Shown here one piece after another: positions 24,615 to 35,500 of a stretch of DNA of 64,000 nucleotides (its first letter is position 1; each line of letters starts with the position of its first letter). Both the position numbers and the translations under genes were made by a program. Origin of the DNA: Cinnamomum chago (lineage: Eukaryota; Streptophyta; Magnoliopsida; Laurales; Lauraceae); contig CP142453.1 in NCBI GenBank assembly GCA_038049695.1, forward strand, positions 19,410,001 to 19,474,000, written 5' to 3'. The notes beneath the pieces were generated by a model. The model saw nothing but the letters and a program-made list of their open reading frames with translations, made no database searches and had not been told where the DNA came from.

Positions 24615-25185
24615 AATTATTTAAGATGCAGTAGCTAAAATCTTTTGCTGTTATGCAATGTGAACTACTAGATGGATTTGTATTGCCATATTTTCTCAAT
24701 ATTGGGATTCATTGATTTTTGTGTGATATTAGAGTTTGAAGCAATCAAACAAGGTTCCATTGAGCCCTAGCCTTCACCAGTAGAGATTGAAATAGGCCAG
24801 AATCCAATAATGCCCATTGCAAATGTGGACCAGAGCCTGAATTTCTACCAAATAGTGGGGCATTAGTGAAGGAAAAAACCTATATGAGGAAGTTTCAGAT
24901 TTCCAAGAGACAAGAGGGGCACAAGAAAAATTCATGTCTCAAAAAAAAAAAATTTAGTTGGAATGTCTCATTAATTTCATGCCTTCATTACTGCCTCTTG
25001 CTTTTGATGAACTCAAGTGGTTTTTTTTTTTTTTTCCCTATAAAGAGTAAGCAGGTCAAGATAAAGAGGGAAGAAAACTAGATAAGAGTTTTATGCCGTA
25101 GTCATTATTACCCACTCATGGGTCTAATCATGTCCACAGTATATTTGGACCCGAGCATGAATTTTTATAAAGTAGTGGCGATATG
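24615..25185. other. 3' flank shared with 3669-4240
   Basis: Duplicate of the flank after the first pseudogene. It is non-coding, with homopolymer A and T runs near 24940 and 25021. Confidence 0.65.
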
Positions 25186-25470
25186 GGCCGTTTGGTAATT
25201 TTACTTATCAAATCAAGTGAAGTCAAATTAAGTTAAACATAAAATCAAAAGCACTTTTTATCAAAACTCCCTTCATCTTTTCAAAAAAAAAGTTAAAAAG
25301 CAACTACCTTTATTCACTAAAAAAAAAACTTCATTTCCCCATACAAATAGTCAAAAATATTTCATCACAAATAACTAAAAATAAAATATCATCATAACTC
25401 ACTTATATTTTATTCTCTCTTTTTATTTCACTTCATTCCACTTTATTTTAAAAGTAAATTACCAAACCGG
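25186..25470. mobile_element. MITE with inverted termini CCGTTTGGTAATTT
   Basis: The left end GGCCGTTTGGTAATTTTACT and the right end AGTAAATTACCAAACCGG are inverted copies around an AT-rich body of about 240 bp. The paralogous flank at about 4235-4250 runs through without it, so this is an insertion made after the segmental duplication. No clear target duplication can be read. It is the best preserved member of a family also seen at 6021-6312. Confidence 0.75.
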
Positions 25471-26650
25471 TTAAGTGAGGGTGTTTCAAATTTCAAAAAG
25501 ACAAGATCGGGGCGAGAAGAATTCATGCCTTTATTGAGCCTGTTTTTTTACCAGCGTTTATTACTACCTTCTGCATTTGAACTGTTACGTGAGTAGGTTG
25601 GTAGGTGAAGATGTGTGAATTGCGTGACTTCCAAATATGTCAACAATTCTACGAAAAAATAGTGCCAACAAAGGAAGGTTATATGAGTCAATGAAGGTGG
25701 AAAGGTTCGGAACCATGAACACCTGTAGGGAGTCAAGTTTGTTTCTTGGAAACTATCAGAAATTTATTTGGTGCGAGATTGTCCAACTTCTCACCATATT
25801 GGCCCCAATCAAGGGCCTATACCCAAAGCCCAAACGAGACCCAAAGTTTTTCATACATTTCATACTAGCAAAAAAAAAAAAAGAAAAAGGGCCCATACTA
25901 AGACCAGGCCAAAAATAAAAATATACTTAAATTTGGGATTCTTCTTGAAATATTGTTGAAAATTGTAAGAAGAAAGTATAGTACGTAAAACTAAACAAGA
26001 TAAATCCAAAATAAATAAATATATTTTTCTTAGAATTATTTATATTAAAACTAATAAATTTGTGTTAAACTAAACAAGGTCAAAGAGCCACATGCCCATA
26101 ATCTTCTTTTTAATATGACAAATATGTTTTCCTAAGTATAGGCATGTGGTTGCGGCTGCACCTATCAAATTACGATACACTTCCAAAATCTATATCAAAA
26201 TTCTGGGTTTACTCCCAAAATTTCAAAAATATTATGGGTCCATCCTCAAAATCTTCATTAAAATCCTCATTTTGCCCCTCAAACCAAACTACCTATTAAG
26301 ATTCACACCCCTCAAATAAAAATTCTGGGTCCGCCACTATTGCCTAGGGATATTTGATCCTTATAGCTAATAAGTTTGAATAGTCCCCCCTTCCATTAGG
26401 CCTAGTCCTAGTCCTCAAAACAACTAAAGATTAATAATTTGGAAGAGAAGATAAATTACCAAAACAAGTGCTTTGACATGATCTTTGGTGAGCGGGACCC
26501 CAAAACTTGTATCTTCTTTAACATAGAGCAAGAGATCCAAACTAATTAATAGTTTTACGTACTATATTAACACAATGAGCCACATGCCCATAGTCTTCTT
26601 TTTAATCCATAAAGTCTCTTTGGTATTACATACCAGTGTGCTTGTAGCTC
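25471..26650. other. flank and intergenic DNA
   Basis: 25471-26050 continues the duplicated flank (compare 4245-4830). Beyond that, homology to the first unit is lost. A direct repeat containing GAGCCACATGCCCATA occurs near 26085 and 26578. No gene is seen. Confidence 0.6.
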
Positions 26651-26664
26651 AAGTGGTGATGAGG

Positions 26665-26836
26665 TAACCCCAAGGGGTAACTTAGTTGGCCTAGGACCAC
26701 GGTTTGCTCCCGAAGGTTGTGGGTTCGAAACTCTGCTATCACACTAGGGCTACAGGGGATTTACCCGGCTTCCCTCTGGGCCCGGAGGGATTAGTCCAGC
26801 CCAAAGGGTTGGGAACCCTCCGACGGCAAAAAAAAG
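26665..26836 (+). mobile_element. SINE with 14-bp target duplication
   Basis: It is flanked by AAGTGGTGATGAGG at 26651-26664 and 26837-26850. A B-box-like GGGTTCGAAACTC lies near 26725. The 3' domain GGGATTAGTCCAGCCC is shared with the SINE at 23543, and a short A-rich tail follows. Head regions differ more than tails between the two copies. Confidence 0.87.
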
Positions 26837-27107
26837 AAGTGGTGATGAGGCATCTCCTAATCCAAATATCTAAAAAAGGTGTAGAGGTACTTTTTAGCTT
26901 CTCACTTCCTTTGGAGAAAGGTGTCTTATGAGATTTGGGCAACTTTTTATGCAATTTTGTGGATGCCATGTGTTCATTGCTGTATACAAATGCTACTTGG
27001 ATTGGGAGAATATACTGCAACCCTGAGGCTATGGGTTCAAGGCATGTTACTAATAAGAAGACAATTCAATTGTACAAGTCCAGATCTTGTGATTCCACTA
27101 AGGATAT

Positions 27108-28030
27108 GGATCCCCTGTTTGGTCCAAACAGAGAAGCCCTGTTTAGACCAATCAGGGGGTGCCACCTGGGGTTGAGATGTCACATCCCATTTCTTTAAAA
27201 AAAATCACACCTCTTTAAAAAATCTGTGCCACCTGGGGTTGAGATGTCACATCCCATCTCTTTAAAAAAAATCACACCTCTTTAAAAAATCTGATCTCCC
27301 ATTTGGCACCCCTTGAGTGGTCCAAATAGGGGATTTGAATCCTTGCACTAACCACATGAAAGTTAGTGATGCTCTTTAGTGGGGCCCACTTATTTAAACC
27401 TCACAGGCACAAAACAAATGTGTCCTTTTTGTACAGGTTATAACTAGATTTTGCTCTGATAAGAGTTGGGATCATCATCTGATTTGATCATCAGTCCGAA
27501 TCCTCCAAGGCTTTTGGCTTTGAGAAATCATGAATTAGAAAGTAGAACTCTACGGTAAGACTCACCTATGAAAAATCCGAGCCACTCAAAATAAAGGCAT
27601 TTCCAATGTATAGGATATCCCCAAATTTTACCCCTATACGAGTTGGTACCGCCATAAAATTGGCCTTTTGATTAAAAGAAGAAGAAGAAGAAGTGAAAAT
27701 CAATAATGCATAAGTAGGTGTTAATCACGTTTTAATCAAATGATCAATTTTACAGTAGAACCGCTCCAAATAAGGTAAAATTTGGGGATACCTAATATAC
27801 CAGGAGGGCCTTTAATTTGAACAGCTCGGATTTTCATTCCATAAACCCCACTGTGGTGTTCCACTTTTCTTAACTTAAAATTTCTCCAAATCGAAACCTC
27901 AGAGGATCGGGACTCATTGATCATACCATCAATCTGGTAGTGGCCCCACTCCAACCAGACTGAAATATGACAAGAGCAAGTATCAAAGGTGGTCCAAATA
28001 GGGATCCCTTTCCGGTCCAAACAGGGATCC
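27108..28030. mobile_element. degenerate foldback element, about 0.92 kb
   Basis: The ends are GGATCCCCTGTTTGGTCC and the inverse GGTCCAAACAGGGATCC. Inner parts of the arms also pair imperfectly, for example AAAATCCGAG near 27575 against its complement near 27827, and GATATCCCCAAATTTTACC near 27620 against 27772-27790. The centre is a (GAA)n run near 27680. It is non-coding and older than the 8422 element, and no target duplication can be read. Confidence 0.65.
27161..27294. repeat. 67-bp tandem duplication
   Basis: Two adjacent copies starting GCCACCTGGGGTTGAGATGT differ at very few positions. They lie inside the left arm of the foldback element at 27108-28030. Confidence 0.85.
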
Positions 28031-28547
28031 GTTTCCGTATCAAAGTGACGTATTTATTTGGGACAGTTCATACTGAAGGGAACGTGAGAAAGGAAATGGA
28101 GAAATCAAAGCGAACATGATCTGGAGAAATCGGCTTTTGGAGAATAAAGAGGCAACGGGGGCGATAGGCAAGTCACTCTTTGCCACCACAGAAAACATGG
28201 ACCAATCAAATTTTTAGTGGACTTCTTGTGACATTGTTTTGTCTGTAATTGGTAATATCAAGGTTACATTGGGCCCTAGCTATTTATCGTTGACAATCAC
28301 ATTGAGAGTTTGTAACAGAACTACTGTGAATTGTGATTCATGGCTGCCTATGAACTCAAGTGAAGACACTCAACACTGGGTTAAAATTTTCAATATATAT
28401 ATATATATATGAATGAATATTTTCCTAACATATGCTTCAAAAATTATATTTAAAAAAACGTATATGGTGTATTTAGAGAGAACGTTTGGAAAGAGAAGGG
28501 ATGTGGAAAGAGATGCTTGTTGTGGAATTAGTAACTCTCTAAAATTA
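28031..28547. other. intergenic, no gene seen
   Basis: AT-rich DNA with a short (TA)n run near 28395. No open frame with coding character. Confidence 0.5.
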
Positions 28548-29190
28548 TTTAAGTAGTTAAAATCTTTTGTTGTTATGCAATGTGAACTAGATGGATTTGT
28601 ATTGGGACATGTTTTCTAAATGCGGGGATTCGTTGATTTTTGTAAGATAGTTAGAGTTTGAAGCATTTATACCGACCGATCAAACAAGGTTCCATTGATC
28701 CTTCGCCTTCATCAGCAGGGATAGAAGTAGGCCAGAATCCAATCATGTGGACTTGAGCCTGAATTTCTACAAGGCAGTGGAGCATTAGGGGAGATAAAAA
28801 CCTATATGAGGGAGTTTCGGATTTCCAAGATACAAGAGGGGCACAAGAAAAATCCATATATCTTTAATTCTATGCCTTTATTACTACCTCTTGCTTTTGA
28901 TGAACTCTAGGTTTTTTTATTTTTAAAAAGTAAGCACATCAAGATAAAGAGGGACGATGAGACTCATATGCCTTGGTCATTAATTTGACCCACTCCTAGG
29001 TCCAATCATGTCCACAGTATATAGTTGGACCCGGGCATGAATTTCTATAAAAGTGAGGGAATTTCAAATTTCAAGGAGACAAGAGGTGGGAGAAGAATTC
29101 ATGCCTCCCCAGGGCTTGTTTCTTTACCAGCCTATAGTAATTACTACCTCTTGCATTTGAATTGGTAGATGATTGGTAGGTGATAAGGTC
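28548..29190. other. relic of P450 3' flank (third copy)
   Basis: The sequence aligns with 3669-4360 and 24615-25610, starting just after the position of the P450 stop codon. No P450 codons precede it. It is the outermost trace of the tandem array on this side. Confidence 0.7.
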
Positions 29191-30041
29191 CAATGTCCTC
29201 TTCCTTCTACGTGGAAATCTTTATATTATCTAAAAAATCATATCTCTAAATCAATATCATTTTTCTTTCCTTTGATTTTCTCCATTGGGTTGGATTTGGA
29301 GAAGAGAATAGAAAAAAGGTGACGAAAAACCGCGTGCGGGCAAAGCCGATATCAACCCTCCTCTCATTTCACACACGAAAAAAAAAATAACGAAAGTGGT
29401 CTCAGGAGACCATTTTAGTACGATCGCAACTAAAAGGGTCCTTTTGGTATAGTGTGCACCTAATGTGATATTTTTGGTAAAATCCTCTTTATTATTTTGT
29501 TTAGATCAACCCATATGGGTTGGGGTTTAGAGTCTTACTAGACAGACCTGGACCTGAACTAACCCATAGGGGGTTGGGCTTAAGAGTCTTACTAGACAGA
29601 CCTGGACCTGAACTATTCAAAGATCACTACTGAAATATGTAATTGGTGGTCCATCCAAACAACCCACAGCACATGTGCCACGTTTAACCATTCATCGTTT
29701 CTATGGGTTTGGTGATTTGCAAGTGCACCCAGATGTTTTTCATGGGAAAAAGAGTAAACATACCAACTTGACCATTTTATTTGACAAGTTCAATCATTTA
29801 TTAACTGTTGTTTTTTTTTTTTTCTTTTTTATTTGTTTTTGGTAAGGTACTTATTGTATCTAATTTTTTTCTTAACAAGGGTGTTCCACGGTAATAAATG
29901 TGGAAGGTGTCGAGCACATAGCATGAAGAGCAAGCCCAAACCCTTAGCCATGAACCAACACCGGGCAGTTCAGAAGATTTGATGCATACATATTTTGCAA
30001 ATCCCTATGTGTGAGTGCTATAAGCCGGTCTTTATGATTAT
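29191..30041. other. intergenic with a duplicated segment (29515-29755)
   Basis: 29515-29755 matches 24215-24436, and part of it (CTTACTAGACAGACCTGGACC) is itself repeated at 29533 and 29589. No gene is seen. Confidence 0.55.
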
Positions 30042-30057
30042 ATTTGCTTGATGAATC

Positions 30058-30397
30058 CGGATGTGTGATTATATTTGCTTGTTGAATTGACTCTTCTAAT
30101 GCAATTGTTTGAGTGTCAAATCACAAGATCAATCTATGGAAGTTTCAGTTTATTTTTAATGAAATTCGGATGTTGGTTGCCATTATTACCGTTATATTCC
30201 GTTAGTAATTAAGATCGACCAACTCTATGGCCGATGTTTTGGCTAAACAAGAGATTGATAAGATAACTCATTCGGAGGATTTTATTAGGTAAGCTTGTTT
30301 GGGTGGAGTAAATTACACTTTTACCTCATTTTTATTTCTCTTTTTGTATTATCTTTTTTTTTAATAAAAGTATTTGTTACCATTTCAAAAAAAAAAA
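30058..30397 (+). mobile_element. short LINE 3' end with target duplication
   Basis: About 340 bp ending in an A-run lie between copies of ATTTGCTTGATGAATC (30042-30057 and 30398-30413). It carries the C-terminal RNase H codons (TNSMADVLAKQEID near 30210-30255) of a plant LINE ORF2, then a T-rich 3' UTR. It is strongly 5' truncated, and stop codons precede the RNase H remnant. Confidence 0.8.
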
Positions 30398-30413
30398 ATT
30401 TGCTTGATGAATC

Positions 30414-32340
30414 TTGCCTAAGGAAACTTAGAAAAAGAAGGGCAGCCTTTGTGAATTGAACCATTCAACCTCATTTTGGTCAGAGTGTTGATAATTAGGA
30501 TGAAAAGTTCAACATTTTGAATGATCCTCACCTTTTAATCATTTAATTTGTGTTAACGCCTTAACGGTGAATTATAAACTCTATAATATTAATAATTTTA
30601 TCTGCTAAAACTGTTCGAGCAATTTAGTACCTTGAGTTTTCACTAACTTTGGGGGTTTTGATCGTAGATAATAGATAATTTGGTAAGCAGCCAATCTTGT
30701 TGATGAGGGGACAAGGCAAGGCATACCACAAACTCTCATACTCCCGCAGGACTACCGCTCTCACCCTCCTTTTCCAGCTATTCTTTCTTTCCTTCTTTTA
30801 CAGGGCACGAGAGGAAGAGCCAGCTACCAAACAGGCACTAGTCTCCTATGCAAGTCTTTCACACAATAAGACCTATTTTTCCGTGGTAATAACTCATCCA
30901 CAAACCTACGTAAAGTGCATTACAAATCAAAACTCTAAAAGTTGGCTCGACACAATTTGGTTGACCCAGTCGAGTCGAGTTGCTTTGACTCAACTCGACA
31001 TAGGCTGAGTCCAAGACTGAGTCTGGGTTTTGAAACCTTGCCACATATCAATGATTTCCAGGACTATAATAAAGGCTCGTCACTTGAACGTTCTTAGATT
31101 GGTTGCTCACACTCTGTATATAAATCCAAGTCATTCAAAATCACTTGACCCATGTAAATTATCACCATATAAAAATGATTGATCTGCTAGGAGTTCCAAT
31201 TTTTATTTGCACAAAATTTAGTTCACCACCAATACAAGGTCAGGCTATGATTTTGAAAATTCTGAATCTATAAATCACTGGTCACACACTTGGGTGCCAC
31301 ATGCAATTCAAACTCCTATAAAAATATACTAGTGAATTAGGGGAAATTTTCTCCTACTAACTGCTGGCATGCAATACAATCCAATTTATGTGGCCTATCT
31401 AGAAATTTCCCATGGGAGGAGGCAATGATTGGGCACAAGATTTTTAGTCTTATCAAATGATTATCCTATCTGTTTAGTAGCCCCCGAAGTCTAATGGTCA
31501 TTCAATAATGCATTTTGAGATTCAATTTGATAGTAAGTAATAATCAGATGAGTATAAATTGGGCAGCCTACTGATTCTAGAGATAGCGGTTATGGAAAGA
31601 GTAGATTGAAAATATATAGGCCAAGAATCGGAATCCTCTAAGTGGGTCTACATATGGTGATCATGAGTGAACCACTCAAGGTCTACTCCTGTCTGGATGT
31701 ACGGCAAACTGTCCATAGTGACGTTACAGATCATGAATGGTCCACTCATGGTCACCATGAGATTTTAACTCATCAAATCCAAATCCATAGGCCAAGGGTC
31801 CCCCGAACCCGAAACTATAGGTACAAATAGGGGTTGCAAACGATTTATGTTCGGGACAAAACTATGCTTCATCACGAACTTTTTTTTTTTTTGCGCCAAA
31901 AATGGATTTACAACTTGCCACAACCCACCAGATGGACTTGGATCCGGTTCCTACTTTCCGCGTGAGAGATAGAGAAGAACAATAAAACTTAAAAGGGAAA
32001 GGGCCCAGCAAATACCCTATGGTTTGGATCTAGGCCCACGGAACCTATATGATTTGGACTCAAACCTTGAATTCAACCCAAATACAAAAAAAGGTTTCAC
32101 ATCCGATTCTAATTAACTATTGAGATCAAAATTGGGTTCCAAATATTTTTTTTTTTCCCAAAAGTCCCAGCAGCCAAAGAATACATATCGAAGGGGGCAA
32201 AACATATCAATATCAATATGGTCTATAATAGTGGAAGACGCGTTTGGTAAGAGAGAGTCCGAAACAAACTCAACCACGAGTAAAAAGGAAACTCGGGTTA
32301 AGATGAAGTAGTTAGATGCCATGCCATGCCACTTTTCTAG
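30414..32340. other. intergenic DNA upstream of the kinase gene
   Basis: No convincing gene. A small inverted repeat (GGTGATCATGAGTG near 31656 against CACTCATGGTCACC near 31743) may be a MITE relic. The open frame at 30697-31008 shows no domain. Confidence 0.5.
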
Positions 32341-32445
32341 GGTTTGACTATAAAATTAAGAAGAAGAGGAGAGGAGGGGAGCATCAGATCCGACCTTATC
32401 AAAACCGCCTCACACGTCGCTTTCTTCTTCATCAACTTCTGTCGG

Positions 32446-32466
32446 CATTAGGGTTAGGGTTTCTTC
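32446..32466 (+). promoter_or_regulatory. telo-box in the kinase 5' leader
   Basis: The core TTAGGGTTAGGGTTT lies about 80 bp before the start codon. Telo-boxes (AAACCCTA in either orientation) are common near transcription starts of housekeeping and translation-related plant genes. The flanking sequence is CT-rich, as expected of a 5' UTR. Confidence 0.6.
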
Positions 32467-32542
32467 CGCAACAAGGAGAAGAAGAAAAATCTCATCCTTC
32501 TCTTTCTGTATTTCCTCTGCTCAGATCCTTCGTTTCTCGGTC

Positions 32543-35500
32543 ATGGAGATGGAGTGCATGACGGAGTTTCCTCACAGTCACATGGATCGTCGCCCCAGAA
32601 AGAGGCCTAGGTTAGCTTGGGACGTCCCGAAGGTATTGTCTCCTTTGTCTTTAGATTCCTCTTATGTATTTTTGCTGCTTCTTCTGTTTTCTCTTGTTTT
32701 TCCTTTAGATCTGATGATTTTTTGTAGGTTGTTTGACTAGATCAGGTAAGTTTCTTTAATTTTTATCATCTTCTGTGTTGATTCTTGTTCTGCTTGTTGA
32801 TCTGGTTGTTTTGGTATTCTCTTATGAGATCTGGTAATGATCTGCCTGAGTATTTGCTAGATCTGGTTTGTTTTGGTATGTTTCTTCCTGGATCTCTTGT
32901 TTTTTCTGGTTATTCACATGAGTTGTTAGGTTTTTATGTTGTTTGTAGATCATATATCGGGTAAGATGTTTTGATTTCGTGTTGTTTTGTGTTTCCTTGA
33001 ATTTCCTTTTCTATGTCTCGTTTTTTTTATTTTTTTTTCATGGGCTCTTCGTTTCCTTTACTGTTTTTCTTCAGATCTGATATTTTTGATACGTTGTTTA
33101 AGGAGATACGTTGAGTATCTTTAGTTTTATTTTCTTATTTGTTGTTTTAATCACCTTATTCTATTGAGATCCAGTACTAATCTGCATGTGTATATTATAG
33201 ATCTAGTTTGTTTCGGTATGTTTCTTCCTAGACCTATCACTTTGATGATTTTTTAAGATTCGGTGGATCATAGGTTGTTTGAGTAGATCTGTTAAGATTC
33301 TCTGATTTGATGATGTTTTTTTTTATCTTCCCTGAGTTTTTCCCGACCTGTAAGCTTCTGCAGTTACTTTTTTTTTAAGGATCTGATATACTTTTCCATG
33401 CCGTTTAATAGATTGCCCAATTCTCGATGTTTTAATTTTTTTTTGGTGTTTTTTTTCCTTATTTTGTATCAATGATTGATCTGGCAAGGGTATGTTTTTT
33501 CCGACTGTTTTGTTTTCGGCTTCTCGTATTCTTGTTGGTATTTATGATTTTGTAAGGTCAAGTTCGTTTTGGTCTCTTCCTTTTTTAAAGTCCCTCCTTT
33601 TCTTGACTATTTTATTAGTTTTTGCATGTGTAGATTGATCATACCTAGTTTTGATATCTTTGAATTTTTTTTTATATTTTTAACATTTCTTTTAATCTAG
33701 TTGGTGTGTTTCTGATGATATGTCTTATTTTTTACAGATTTCTTGTCTTATTTATTGTATACATGATTTTGTTAGATCAGTTATTGGATCTTCAGAATGA
33801 AGAATCTGCAGAAGATTTTTATATAAAATTCTTTTGAGCCAGCCCTCTACTTTTCACCTGGGTGTTGATTTTCAAATTGAAGGAAAATTTTAGAATGTGA
33901 AGGTAGAGTGGTAGTGGTGAATGGGGGGTTTGTTTTATTTTCTCCAGTTGAGTTGGGATTGATGATATTGTGTTCCTGATTTGTATCTGATTCCTTTTGG
34001 CATATTCCTGAAACGAAGTGGATATCAACTTTGGGCTGAAAGGCATGTATCTGTACCATAATTTGGTTTTGGTTTCCTGACATCGAATTGTGGTGTACAT
34101 GTTTGTGCCTTCTGCTTTTAAGGACTTTATCCACAATTGGAATTAGAAGAAATATTTGGGAAAAGAAGTTTTTGGGTGGCATTTTATAATGCCAATTAGA
34201 TATTAATTTGGTCATAGATGTCCTGTCAGTATTCCTTTAGACTTTCCAAATATTCTGTTAGTAGAATGATCTTGATCACCATAATTACATGTATTCATTG
34301 ATCATATTTGATGATTCTCTAGAACTATTTTCTATTTGTAGTAGTATTTATTTGAGTTACGAATTTACATACTTACGTTGCTGCTAACTATCACTAATGG
34401 GATGTATGATGGATGGGTTTTGGTTGAAATGAGGGATTCATATAAACTTATCATTATGTTTGTTGAGTGGAAAATGAATGGATGGCTGTGTGTAGGCTCA
34501 GCCAGGAATGTTATGTGGGCAAGAGGTTGGAAATGTTACCAGCTTTGCATCTTCAAGGCAACCCTCGGACCATACTTCTACCTCTGTGTTTATAAAAGGA
34601 GTCGCTCGAAATGGTTCTCCCCCTTGGCGAGATGATGACAAAGATGGCCATTACATGTTTTCTCTGGGAGAGAATTTAACTCCTCGCTGTAATTACACTT
34701 GATCACAATTGTTTGGAATTGTTATTTAATTTCAGTGGCTGGATGTTTCATAAAATATTAATCAAATGTTTTGAGGAAACTTTCATAAGGGCAAGCTGAT
34801 ACTTGATAATTTAGGTTCATTATAATTCATTCAAAAACCTCGTAATTTTATTTTTGACTGCTTATGAGAATTTGTTTATTTATACTTAATCATGTATATA
34901 ATTATTGTGTTATTATAAGTAGACCATTGACTTAGTCTTGTACCCTTAGTCATAAGCTATTTATTATTATTTATTTGTCCATTAACCTTTTATCATTCAG
35001 TTATGTGTTATTAAACATTCTCATTTATTTTAATAAATGATTTCAGCCATGTCATATCAATTACACTTTCTTTTGGGTGGCCTTGTTTTTTAAGTTTCCA
35101 TCTAGTTCTTTAGGATTTAAAAAGACCCTGCCATCATAACTTCTGATACTTCTTTAACAGATGATAATATTATAGTTTTTCTTCAAGCCTTCACTTCTAA
35201 GCACTGGTTATATGTAGTTGAACCTCACACTCGAAAAACTATTACACCCATTATTGAGAATTCTTCTAGAAGTGCCTTTGTACCTTTTTCCTTATGAGTG
35301 CTTAAATTTTGTCTTAACCTTGATTATGTTGCTTTGTTTTTTGTTTCTGACCCATCACTTTGTGCTGGATGTGTTTTCTGTATTTATGAGTTGCCATGGA
35401 TTTTTTTTTTTGCCCATCCTTTTTTACTCATTTTGTTTGTTCATTCTTGCAGATAGGATCCACAGCAAAATGGGTGAAGGTTAGTTTTTCCTTTTTTTTA

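Noticed and set aside
30697..31008. 103-codon open frame upstream of the kinase
   Set aside because: No recognisable domain, no splice or codon support, and ordinary intergenic composition.
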